Assembly: GCA_934726455.1 (NCBI GenBank)
Contig: CAKVDS010000014.1
Coordinates: 1-42,881 of the forward strand
Source of the DNA: an uncultured Bacteroidales bacterium
Lineage (GTDB): Bacteria > Bacteroidota > Bacteroidia > Bacteroidales > UBA932
Direction: 5' to 3'
Length of the DNA: 42,881 nucleotides
Below the pieces are notes generated by a model, which was given only the letters and a program-made list of their open reading frames with translations, did not search any database and was not told the origin of the DNA. Of the stretch, positions 1 through 7,117 are shown in pieces. The position numbers and the translations under genes are program-made. Each line of letters begins with the position of its first letter. Position 1 is the first letter of the stretch.

Positions 1-2
1 CA

Positions 3-53
3 AGGAAAAGAGGCCGGCCGGCCAAGGCCAAAGTCGAGAACCAGAAATTATAG
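3..53 (+). CDS. C-terminal tail of an unidentified protein (partial, 5' end outside window)
   Basis: An open frame enters from the left edge and ends at TAG 51-53. The visible 16 residues are basic and contain RKRGRP, which resembles an AT-hook or a basic linker. All three plus frames are open here, so the frame choice is not secure. It is the same frame as the toxin-like reading frame at 78-272, with only the single TAG between them. The tail could therefore be the end of a separate gene, or the part of one toxin gene that precedes a nonsense codon. Confidence 0.35.
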   Translation, partial: RKRGRPAKAKVENQKL

Positions 54-77
54 GTACACAAAATTGAAAAACTCAGA

Positions 78-272
78 GTGATGACTAAAGAAGAGCACAG
101 GGCATTCACCAACAGGTGGCGCGAGGTCATTGGCTACAATACTAAAGAAAATTTGGAAAAAGGGGTACGCACAACATCTGGCGCAAATAAAGAATATATC
201 CAGAAGGCGGCCCAAGAAATCTATAAGGATTATCCGGAACTTCTGGAAGCCGTCAATAATTATCTTAAATAG
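78..272 (+). CDS. Small protein resembling the C-terminal end of Rhs-type polymorphic toxins
   Basis: The 64-residue frame starts at GTG 78 or ATG 81 and ends six bases before the next gene. It contains HRAFTNRWREVIGYN, a threonine-rich linker, and IQKAAQEIYKDYPELLEA. From memory this H-x-x-FTN-x-WR-x-x-I-x-Y arrangement followed by an A-A-x-x-I-Y-x-D-Y-P-E-L-L helix closes many Bacteroidota Rhs/polymorphic toxin C-terminal domains; I could not search to confirm it. It lacks any secretion or delivery module of its own. The same frame is open upstream apart from the TAG at 51-53, so it may be the detached end of a toxin broken by a nonsense mutation, or an independent small protein. It is visibly more AT-rich than the neighbouring core genes, suggesting recent acquisition. 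Confidence 0.5.
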   Translation: MMTKEEHRAFTNRWREVIGYNTKENLEKGVRTTSGANKEYIQKAAQEIYKDYPELLEAVNNYLK

Positions 273-278
273 AAGAGA

Positions 279-1160
279 ATGGATTTAACTTACCACATCT
301 TTGCGACTCTAACGGTGCCTCAGGAGGAAAGGCTTCGCGAACTTCATTCCGATGACATCCAGCTTGACGGGTGGAGAGTGATCATCTTCAGCACCTCTGC
401 TTACCAAAAAGCATTGCCTATTTTGAGCGAGAGCCCTGATCTTAGTGTGTCGAAGTTGCCTAATTACACAGAGAAAGACACCCTTGAATCTGAATATTGC
501 AGGTTGGGCTACCCCCACACCGGTGGCTACCCCAAGCCCGACAAGGACTACGGATACGAGGAGATAACTTACGACAAAACAAAGATGTGCCCCCTGTGCT
601 GCTCCCCGAGGATCCAGAAGGATGCGTTCCGGGTGACGAAGGCCCCGCACCACAAGCTTTGGACATTCACGTCCTGGGTGATAGATGCCTACTTTGCCAA
701 CGAGGAGACCTACGAGGAAGTGTTCCGCCCCCTCGGCATAGGCTGCCGGCCATTGCGCTACTACCGCAAGAAGGACATAATAGACGGAGTGGTTCAGATA
801 GACATCCCGGTCTGCGATGAGCCTCTGGACATGCTCGGGTACAGGTACAAGATATGTCCTGTCTGCGGAAGTATCCGATATGACAACAGCGATATGCCGT
901 CACCGTGTTTCCCGCTGCCGCCACATCCGTCCGGCCACATCTACATGACACGGGAGTATTTCGGTTTCGGCGGCCAGTCGGACCGCAGGGTCATAGTCTC
1001 TGCTGAGCTTCGGGACAGGCTGATAGCGGCGAAAGCCGCGAAGTGGTACCACTTCGCCCCGTGCGCCCACACTCCTCCAAGAAACCCGGAAATGCACATC
1101 CGCACGGAGTTCCTTGGGGAGGATAAATGGGGAAAGGAGTATGTTGATGTATGTGACTGA
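279..1160 (+). CDS. Hypothetical double-CxxC protein, candidate toxin-immunity protein
   Basis: This 293-residue protein has no signal peptide or membrane segment and is probably cytoplasmic. It carries two paired-cysteine motifs, CPLC near residues 104-107 and CPVCG near 193-197, which look like halves of a zinc ribbon. The C-terminal part (residues 228-262) reads FGFGG, then RRVIVSAELRDRLIAA, then a WYHFAPC stretch. That layout recalls the double-CXXCG paralog family and several immunity-type proteins that end with a 'VS..LRD.L' helix; this is a resemblance by eye, not a firm family call. The gene starts six bases after the toxin-like frame at 78-272, the usual spacing of a toxin and its immunity gene. 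A plain zinc-binding hypothetical of other function remains possible. Confidence 0.6.
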   Translation: MDLTYHIFATLTVPQEERLRELHSDDIQLDGWRVIIFSTSAYQKALPILSESPDLSVSKLPNYTEKDTLESEYCRLGYPHTGGYPKPDKDYGYEEITYDKTKMCPLCCSPRIQKDAFRVTKAPHHKLWTFTSWVIDAYFANEETYEEVFRPLGIGCRPLRYYRKKDIIDGVVQIDIPVCDEPLDMLGYRYKICPVCGSIRYDNSDMPSPCFPLPPHPSGHIYMTREYFGFGGQSDRRVIVSAELRDRLIAAKAAKWYHFAPCAHTPPRNPEMHIRTEFLGEDKWGKEYVDVCD

Positions 1161-1324
1161 TATTTGCTCAACAATCGTCTGGCTCTCGCAGGACCCGATG
1201 GCGGAGAAGCCATATATTGGAAGGGGGATGAGATATGCTCTTTTCCCTAAAAATCAGTCCAGCAGGGCAGCTCTTTTAAAGGAACAGATGTATTTGTTAT
1301 CTTTGCAGCAAAACAGATAATCAG
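1161..1324. other. Intergenic stretch in the accessory island
   Basis: The 164 bp between the two cysteine-cluster genes hold the ten-residue Rhs-like relic at 1180-1209 and then AT-rich sequence. A plus-strand frame spans it (1114-1320) but overlaps the upstream gene and shows no protein-like features beyond the relic. I see no convincing promoter or terminator. Confidence 0.4.
1180..1209 (+). pseudogene. Short relic of an Rhs core motif
   Basis: Between the two cysteine-cluster genes, an otherwise unexplained frame encodes WLSQDPMAEK. This closely resembles the end of the Rhs repeat core in Bacteroidota, where W-L-S-x-D-P-(L/M)-A-(E/D)-K is followed by Y-P-x-x-S-P-Y. Here the following residues do not continue the Rhs pattern. 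Displaced core fragments beside orphan toxin cassettes are known in Rhs loci. The match is only ten residues, so chance is possible. Confidence 0.4.
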
Positions 1325-1915
1325 ATGCCGAAATCTATAATTGAAGAGAAATGCAGCCGTTGCGGCAAGGTGCACAGGATGGAGTTTGAGGGTAGTGTGG
1401 ACGCATTGGCAAGTCCGGAAGCGAAAGAGATGGTCAAAAACGGGGAGTATTTCGTGTGGCGCTGTCCGGAGTGCGGTTGTGTCAACCTTGTTCACAGGCC
1501 GTTCCTTTATCATGATCCGCAGGAGAGGCTTATGATACTGCTTACAGATGCTGATGTCAAAGCGGACGGTCTTCCTGAGGGTTATACGGGGAGGATAGTG
1601 CGGAGTCCGGGAGATCTCATCGAGAAGATCAAGATATTTGACGCCGGGCTGGACGATATTGCTGTCGAAATGTGCAAATTTGTGACTCTCAAGGAGATGA
1701 ATAAAGATGTCCGCTTGAAATTTTTCAAGATGGACGGGGCTGACTCCGAGATGACTTTCACATACCCGCAGGATGGACAGATGGAGATGATTTCTGTAGG
1801 GTTCAATGTCTATGAAGACTGTGCCGGCATCCTCCAGCGCAACCCGTCCATAAAAGAAGCAGCCCGGGGACTTGTCAAAGTCGACCCGGACTGGCTCTCA
1901 AATTATATAGGATAG
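1325..1915 (+). CDS. CpXC-domain protein
   Basis: This 196-residue protein begins with two paired cysteines, CSRC at residues 10-13 and CPEC at 47-50. They flank a helical stretch (ASPEAKEMVKNGEYFVWRCP) and are followed by VNLVHRPFLYHDPQERLMI. That arrangement matches the CpXC domain, a presumed zinc-binding domain of unknown function in bacteria and archaea. The rest (residues 75-196) is acidic, without a signal peptide or membrane segment. It ends nine bases before the convergent galK stop. Because it follows a toxin-like fragment and another cysteine-cluster protein, a second immunity role is a reasonable guess, but the domain alone does not establish this. Confidence 0.65.
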   Translation: MPKSIIEEKCSRCGKVHRMEFEGSVDALASPEAKEMVKNGEYFVWRCPECGCVNLVHRPFLYHDPQERLMILLTDADVKADGLPEGYTGRIVRSPGDLIEKIKIFDAGLDDIAVEMCKFVTLKEMNKDVRLKFFKMDGADSEMTFTYPQDGQMEMISVGFNVYEDCAGILQRNPSIKEAARGLVKVDPDWLSNYIG

Positions 1916-1924
1916 AGATACTGA

Positions 1925-3076
1925 TTATTCCAGTTTCCTTGCTCCGTCGGAGATGATGACATGGTACACCTTAGGTTCATGTCCGAACTTCTCGGAGAAC
2001 TTCTGTTTCGCTTCGTTTATGAAATCTTCGTAGAGTTCTTCTTTGACGAGGTTGATGGTGCAGCCTCCGAATCCGCCGCCCATTACGCGTGATCCGGTGA
2101 CACCCATCTTGCGGGCGAGATCGTTGAGGCAGTCCAATTCCTCACAGCTGACCTCGTACAGATGGCTGAGTCCGAAGTGTGTCTGGTACATCATCTCACC
2201 TACTGTCACATAATCGCCTCTTTCGAGTGCATCACAGACATCAAGGACTCTCTGGACTTCTCCTATGACGTATTCTGCGCGGAGGAAATCCTCTTCCGGA
2301 ATCTCGCCGCGAACCTCATCGAGCCACACTCTCTTGCAGTCGCTGAGGCACTCGATTTCAGGGTGGTTCTTCTTGATGGCTGCAGCTGCGTTTTCGCATG
2401 ACGCGCGGCGTTTGTTGTAGGCCGAAGAGGCGAGTTCATGCTTTACGCAGGAGTCGAGGAGTACAAGTTTATATCCCTCTGGCTTGAATGGGAAATATTT
2501 GTATTCCAATGTCTTGCAGTTGAGCCTTATGAGCTGGCCCTTCTTGCCGAAGCAGGATGCGAACTGATCCATGATGCCGCAGTTGACTCCACAATAGTTG
2601 TGCTCTGTTGACTGGCCTATCTTCGCGAGTTCGAACTTGTCTATGCCATTGTCGAACAGGTCGTTGATGGCGTAGGCGAAGCAGCTTTCGAGTGCGGCTG
2701 AAGAAGACAGTCCGGCCCCGAGAGGCACGTCTCCTGCGAATACCGCATCGAATCCCTCGACTGTGCCGCCCCTCTTGAGAGTCTCACGGCACACGCCGAA
2801 AATATACCTTGCCCAGGCAGCCAGAGGCTTGTCCTCTTCGCTTAGGCCGAAAGAGCAGAACTCATCATAATCTATGGAATAGACATTGACTTTGGCTGTA
2901 CCGTTTTTCTTGATTTCGGCCATTATCCCCTTGTCGATAGCTCCCGGAAACACATATCCTCCATTGTAGTCTGTATGTTCTCCGATAAGATTGACCCTGC
3001 CTGCGGCAGCATAGAAAGTTCCACTCTCCCCGAACTGTTCGGAGAATTTGGTGTGGATTTTATGTTTCATTTCCAT
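1925..3076 (-). CDS. galK: Galactokinase
   Basis: GalK phosphorylates galactose to galactose 1-phosphate in the Leloir pathway. The protein has the GHMP-kinase signatures: galactose-binding GRVNLIGEHTDYNGG near the N-terminus, the glycine/serine-rich loop PLGAGLSSSAALE, and the C-terminal MGGGFGGCTINLV. I place the start at ATG 3076 (MEMKHK...), giving 383 residues, the normal family length; the longer open frame upstream runs backwards into the EEP gene and is not plausible protein. An alternative ATG lies two codons downstream. It follows the EEP gene by 38 bp in the same direction and may be cotranscribed. The mutarotase galM lies 8 kb away on the other strand, so the galactose genes here are not one operon. 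Confidence 0.95.
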   Translation of the reverse strand: MEMKHKIHTKFSEQFGESGTFYAAAGRVNLIGEHTDYNGGYVFPGAIDKGIMAEIKKNGTAKVNVYSIDYDEFCSFGLSEEDKPLAAWARYIFGVCRETLKRGGTVEGFDAVFAGDVPLGAGLSSSAALESCFAYAINDLFDNGIDKFELAKIGQSTEHNYCGVNCGIMDQFASCFGKKGQLIRLNCKTLEYKYFPFKPEGYKLVLLDSCVKHELASSAYNKRRASCENAAAAIKKNHPEIECLSDCKRVWLDEVRGEIPEEDFLRAEYVIGEVQRVLDVCDALERGDYVTVGEMMYQTHFGLSHLYEVSCEELDCLNDLARKMGVTGSRVMGGGFGGCTINLVKEELYEDFINEAKQKFSEKFGHEPKVYHVIISDGARKLE

Positions 3077-3114
3077 TTTACGTGGTTTTTTGATTGTTGC
3101 TGACCACAAATTTA

Positions 3115-3963
3115 TCAAAAAGTCACCATTAGAACAATAGGGAGATGGTCGCTCAGGCCGCCCTCGTATCGTGGCCCGACAAAAGTCCTGCGCGGTTTCT
3201 GCCCGCCGAAAGCCTTGTCGGCAGTCATCAGCGGAGGGTAATCGAATACGTCCTCCGAGACGGTGACGTTTCCGTATATGAAATGACCGTCGATTTTTTC
3301 CCATTCTCCGTTGTATTTGATTGTCCCATGACCGTTTGTGTGCCACAGATCATCGTTGAAATCGCCTATGGAGACAATCCGTGCGGTGCCCGCGTCCATA
3401 AGCGAATCGGCTGTGGCTTCCATTCTGGAAAATGCCGCCTGCCGTCTTTCGGCTTTTCCGCCGATTTTGGAAGGATGGTGGTTTACCATCACTGTGAGGC
3501 TGTCGAAGCGTGCGACCAGGATGTCTCTGGTTGCCATTGTGATGCCGCTGCTGTCCGTGATATGTACAGGGAAACTTTCGGCAAGGTGCAGCCGTGAGCG
3601 GCGGTAGAGGAGTGCGCAGTCGATGCCTCTGTGGTCCGGGGATTCGTAGTGCACGATGGTGTAGCCCAGTTTCCGGAGCAGGGTGGAGGAGATGAGGGAT
3701 TTCAACACGAAAGAGTTTTCTATTTCAGCAAGGCCGACAATATCCGGCATGCCGCCGTATCTGTCTGCGGAACTCATGACGGTTTTGGCTATGCCGTCGC
3801 ATTTGGCGTAGAACCTCCCTTTAGTCCAGTATTTCGGGGCGGACGCGGAGCGGTAGTCGAAAAAATTCTCCACATTCCAGAACATAATCCTGAGTGTGTC
3901 GCCTTGAGCCCGAGAGAACAATGGCAACAGGATGGCGAGAAGTGTAATCATAGTCCGTTTCAT
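3115..3963 (-). CDS. Secreted endonuclease/exonuclease/phosphatase-family protein
   Basis: The 282-residue protein has a signal peptide (MKRTMITLLAILLPLFSRAQ) and is probably exported. It carries the ordered motifs of the EEP superfamily (DNase I-like): MFWNVENFF, GLAEIEN with the metal-binding glutamate, DHRGIDCALLY, GDFND and the final SDHLPIV. These enzymes cleave phosphodiester bonds or remove phosphates with a divalent metal; the exact substrate (nucleic acid or a phosphate ester) cannot be read from sequence. The start at 3963 is supported by the signal peptide. It is divergent from ychF across 51 bp and lies upstream of galK. Confidence 0.85.
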   Translation of the reverse strand: MKRTMITLLAILLPLFSRAQGDTLRIMFWNVENFFDYRSASAPKYWTKGRFYAKCDGIAKTVMSSADRYGGMPDIVGLAEIENSFVLKSLISSTLLRKLGYTIVHYESPDHRGIDCALLYRRSRLHLAESFPVHITDSSGITMATRDILVARFDSLTVMVNHHPSKIGGKAERRQAAFSRMEATADSLMDAGTARIVSIGDFNDDLWHTNGHGTIKYNGEWEKIDGHFIYGNVTVSEDVFDYPPLMTADKAFGGQKPRRTFVGPRYEGGLSDHLPIVLMVTF

Positions 3964-3987
3964 TCTGCTAATATGGCGTTTTTTGAG

Positions 3988-3995
3988 TAAATTTG
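3988..3995 (+). promoter_or_regulatory. Candidate -7 promoter element for ychF
   Basis: TAAATTTG matches the Bacteroidota -7 consensus TAnnTTTG and lies 19 bp before the ychF ATG in the 51-bp divergent gap. No convincing -33 element is visible upstream, so support is moderate. Confidence 0.4.
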
Positions 3996-4014
3996 CAGAC
4001 TAAATTTTAGATTT

Positions 4015-5115
4015 ATGTCACTGAAGTGCGGCATTGTAGGACTCCCGAACGTGGGAAAGTCCACTCTTTTCAACTGTGTGAGCTCAGGCAAGGCCCAGAG
4101 CGCCAATTTCCCTTTCTGTACAATCGAGCCTAATCTCGGCTCCACCAATGTTCCGGACAGACGCCTTGATGTCCTGTCGGAGATATGCAAGCCTCAGCGC
4201 ACCATCCCGGCCACTGTGGATATAGTTGACATTGCCGGTCTGGTCAAGGGTGCCAGCAGGGGGGAGGGGCTGGGCAACCAGTTCCTTGCGAATATACGCG
4301 AGTGCGATGCCATCCTGCATGTGCTGCGCTGTTTTGATGACGGCAATGTGGTGCATGTGGACGGGAGCGTGGATCCTGTAAGAGACAAGGATGTAGTGGA
4401 TCTGGAACTCCAGATAAAGGATCTTGAGACGGTCAATGCCAGACTTGCCAAGGCTGAAAAAGCCGGCAAGGCCGGAGACAAGGAGGCAAAGAAACTAGCC
4501 GACCTTCTCATCCGTTATAAGGCTGCCCTCGAGCAGGGCAAATCCTGCCGCAGCGTCGCGCTTGTCAACGAAGAGGAGGCTGTAATAGCGCATGACCTTT
4601 TCCTTCTCACCAACAAGCCGGTGATGTATGTCTGCAATGTGGATGATGCTTCGGCTGTGAGCGGCAACGCCTATGTGGATGCTGTCCGCGAAGCGGTAAA
4701 GGACGAGAATGCCCAGATACTTGTCATCTCCGCCAAGACGGAGTCCGAGATAGCCGAGATGGAAGACTATGAGGACAGGAAGATGTTCCTCGAGGAGATG
4801 GGGCTTGAAGAGTCCGGAGTGGTGCGTCTGATACAGAGCGCCTACAAGCTGCTCGGGCTTCAGACTTTCTTCACGGCAGGAGCGGACGAGTGCCGCGCGT
4901 GGACGGTGAAGGTCGGAGACAAGGCACCGAAGGCCGCGGGGGTGATACATTCAGACTTTGAGAAAGGATTCATCAGGGCGGAAGTCATAAAGTATGATGA
5001 TTTCGTCAAGTATAAGACTGAAGCTGCCGTGCGTGCTGCCGGCAAGATGGGCATAGAAGGCAAGGATTATGTGGTGCAGGACGGGGACATAATGCACTTC
5101 CTGTTTAATGTATAA
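4015..5115 (+). CDS. ychF: Ribosome-associated GTPase/ATPase YchF (Obg family)
   Basis: The 366-residue protein is full length for YchF. It opens with the P-loop GLPNVGKSTLFN, followed by NFPFCTIEPN, the DIAGLVKGASRGEGLGNQFL switch II region, and a C-terminal TGS-like domain ending in GKDYVVQDGDIMHFLFNV. YchF binds ribosomes and, in E. coli and human homologues, hydrolyses ATP in preference to GTP. It is conserved and affects stress and translation quality. It is followed four bases later by uxuA, so the housekeeping GTPase appears to head a transcript that also carries hexuronate genes. Confidence 0.96.
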   Translation: MSLKCGIVGLPNVGKSTLFNCVSSGKAQSANFPFCTIEPNLGSTNVPDRRLDVLSEICKPQRTIPATVDIVDIAGLVKGASRGEGLGNQFLANIRECDAILHVLRCFDDGNVVHVDGSVDPVRDKDVVDLELQIKDLETVNARLAKAEKAGKAGDKEAKKLADLLIRYKAALEQGKSCRSVALVNEEEAVIAHDLFLLTNKPVMYVCNVDDASAVSGNAYVDAVREAVKDENAQILVISAKTESEIAEMEDYEDRKMFLEEMGLEESGVVRLIQSAYKLLGLQTFFTAGADECRAWTVKVGDKAPKAAGVIHSDFEKGFIRAEVIKYDDFVKYKTEAAVRAAGKMGIEGKDYVVQDGDIMHFLFNV

Positions 5116-5119
5116 AGCT

Positions 5120-6301
5120 ATGGAGAAAACTTGGAGATGGTTCGGGCGCAAGGACAGCATCACACTGGACATGCTGCGCCAGATAGGGGTCGAGGGCATA
5201 GTGACAGCTCTTCACGAGGTTCCCAACGGAGAGATCTGGACAGAAGAGGCCATATTGTCTCTCAAAAAATACATTGAAGACGCCGGACTTCGCTGGTCGG
5301 TGGTGGAGAGCTTACCTGTCTGCGAGGCGATCAAATATGCGGGACCGGAACGCGACAGGCTGATAGATAATTATATAGAGAGCCTGCGTAATCTCGGACA
5401 TTGCGGCATCAAGACTGTATGCTACAACTTCATGCCGGTGATCGACTGGGTGCGGACAGACCTTGAACATCCTATGCCGGACGGTACGACCGCCCTTTAT
5501 TTCGACTATTCACGCTTCGCATATTTTGATATCAAGATATTGTGCCGGGAAGGCGCGGAGAGGGATTACCCGGAGCACATCCTTTCCAAGGTGGAGGCTC
5601 TGGACAAGACCATGACAGATGCTGACAGACACCAGCTCATCGATACCATCATCGTAAAGACGCAGGGTTTTGTCAACGGCAACATCTCTGAAGGGGACCG
5701 CACCCCGGTGCAGCACTTCCGTGCCCTTATGAGCCATTATGAGGGAGTCAGCAAACAGGATCTGATGGATAACATCACATATTTCCTGAAAGCCGTCATG
5801 CCGGTGTGCCATGAGGTTGGAGTGAACATGTGCATACACCCGGACGACCCGCCTATGCCGGTGTTCGGCATGCCGAGGATTGCCGGCTGCGCTGAGGATA
5901 TACGCAAAATACTCTCTTCCGTGGATGATTTCCACAACGGGCTTACCTTCTGTGCGGGCTCTCTCTCCGCAGGTGCCCACAACGATGTTGTCGCAATGGC
6001 CCGGGAGTTTGCTCCGCGTACGCACTTCGTGCATCTGCGAACATGTAAACTGCTCGGTGACGGCAACTTCATCGAGGCACCTCACACCGCAGGGAGGGTC
6101 AACCTTGTCGAACTGATCCGCATATTTGAGCGCGAAGGCAGAAACATCCCAATGCGCGTGGATCATGGCAAGGACATGCTCGGGGACATCATCAAAGGAT
6201 ATAATCCAGGCTATAGTTTCCATGGGCGCATGCTTGCACTCGGGCAGGTCGAGGGAATGATGGCCGCCGTCAAGGACGAATTTGACAAAAAATTGATATG
6301 A
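5120..6301 (+). CDS. uxuA: Mannonate dehydratase
   Basis: UxuA dehydrates D-mannonate to 2-keto-3-deoxygluconate in glucuronate breakdown. The N-terminus MEKTWRWFGRKD, the TALHEVPNG segment, VCYNFMPVIDWVRTDL and the metal-site region HPDDPPMPVFGMPRI are characteristic, as is the C-terminal NIPMRVDHGKDM. I chose ATG 5120 rather than the in-frame ATG at 5108, because the earlier start would overlap the ychF end and adds only MYKA. The resulting 393 residues match the family. Its TGA shares an ATGA with the next gene, indicating translational coupling with the reductase of the preceding pathway step. Confidence 0.95.
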   Translation: MEKTWRWFGRKDSITLDMLRQIGVEGIVTALHEVPNGEIWTEEAILSLKKYIEDAGLRWSVVESLPVCEAIKYAGPERDRLIDNYIESLRNLGHCGIKTVCYNFMPVIDWVRTDLEHPMPDGTTALYFDYSRFAYFDIKILCREGAERDYPEHILSKVEALDKTMTDADRHQLIDTIIVKTQGFVNGNISEGDRTPVQHFRALMSHYEGVSKQDLMDNITYFLKAVMPVCHEVGVNMCIHPDDPPMPVFGMPRIAGCAEDIRKILSSVDDFHNGLTFCAGSLSAGAHNDVVAMAREFAPRTHFVHLRTCKLLGDGNFIEAPHTAGRVNLVELIRIFEREGRNIPMRVDHGKDMLGDIIKGYNPGYSFHGRMLALGQVEGMMAAVKDEFDKKLI

Positions 6302-7113
6302 ACGAACTCTATTCAGTTAAGGGCAAGGTGGCCGTAATAAGTGGTGCCGCCGGTGCTCTGGGCGGATCTCTCGCCCGTCATTTTGCTTCTCAGGGTGCGG
6401 ATGTGGTGGCTCTTGTCCACAGGGAAGAGCAGATCGCACCGGTTGTGGAACAGCTTCGCTCTCTTGGCGGAAACCCTTGCGGTTATGCCTGCAATGTCAT
6501 GGACACGGCGGCGGTCAAGGCCATCGCCGACGAGGTGGTGAAGAAGTATTCAAGGGTAGACATCCTCATCAACGTGGCCGGCGGCAACGTGGCCGGAGCC
6601 AATGTGATGCCAGACCAGAACTTCTGGGACATGAAACTTGAAGACTGGACCAAGGTGCTGGATCTCAATCTCAACGGTACAGTGTACCCATGCCATGTGT
6701 TCACTAAGGTGTTCGCGTCCCAAGGCTATGGATGCATACTCAACATCTCGTCCATGGCGGCGTATGACGCACTTACACGCGTGGCCGGATACGGTGCGGC
6801 CAAAGAGGGAGTGTCCAATTTCACGCGCTGGCTGGCAGCTGAGATGGCCATCAAATACGGGGAGAAGATACGTGTAAATGCACTCGCACCCGGATTCTTT
6901 ATCGGCAAGCAGAACCGTGCCGCTCTTCTCAACGAGGACGGGTCTCTTACCGAGCGCTCCGTCAAGGTGATAGCCAAGACACCTATGCGCCGTTTCGGTG
7001 ACTTGACAGAGCTCAACGGGGCAGCCCAGTTCCTCTGCAGTGATGCTGCCAGTTTCGTTACAGGAGTCGTGCTTCCTGTAGACGGCGGTTTCAGCTCTTT
7101 CAGCGGAGTTTAG
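6298..7113 (+). CDS. uxuB: SDR-family D-mannonate oxidoreductase (fructuronate reductase)
   Basis: The 271-residue protein is a classical short-chain dehydrogenase: cofactor loop GAAGALGGSLA (residues 16-26), NVAGG, catalytic serine in NISSM, YGAAK with the catalytic Tyr and Lys, and the PVDGG end. It overlaps uxuA by ATGA. In Bacteroidota, fructuronate reductase activity is assigned to an SDR protein beside uxuA rather than to the long-chain enzyme of E. coli. That context supports reduction of fructuronate to mannonate. The exact substrate is inferred from the neighbour, not from residues. It ends four bases before the convergent 974-residue gene. Confidence 0.85.
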   Translation: MNELYSVKGKVAVISGAAGALGGSLARHFASQGADVVALVHREEQIAPVVEQLRSLGGNPCGYACNVMDTAAVKAIADEVVKKYSRVDILINVAGGNVAGANVMPDQNFWDMKLEDWTKVLDLNLNGTVYPCHVFTKVFASQGYGCILNISSMAAYDALTRVAGYGAAKEGVSNFTRWLAAEMAIKYGEKIRVNALAPGFFIGKQNRAALLNEDGSLTERSVKVIAKTPMRRFGDLTELNGAAQFLCSDAASFVTGVVLPVDGGFSSFSGV

Positions 7114-7117
7114 CTCT

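Noticed and set aside
11..22. GGCCGGCCGGCC repeat at the left edge
   Set aside because: Short GC-rich repeat in a coding tail; too short to support a site or element.
2162..2401. Plus-strand frame inside galK and many similar frames opposite mutS, the GH28 gene and the permeases
   Set aside because: These are antisense frames over clearly conserved genes, with no independent motifs or initiation signals.
3077..3346. N-terminal extension of galactokinase by 90 residues
   Set aside because: The extension runs antiparallel to nothing conserved, has unusual composition and overlaps the end of the EEP gene; 383 residues is the normal length.
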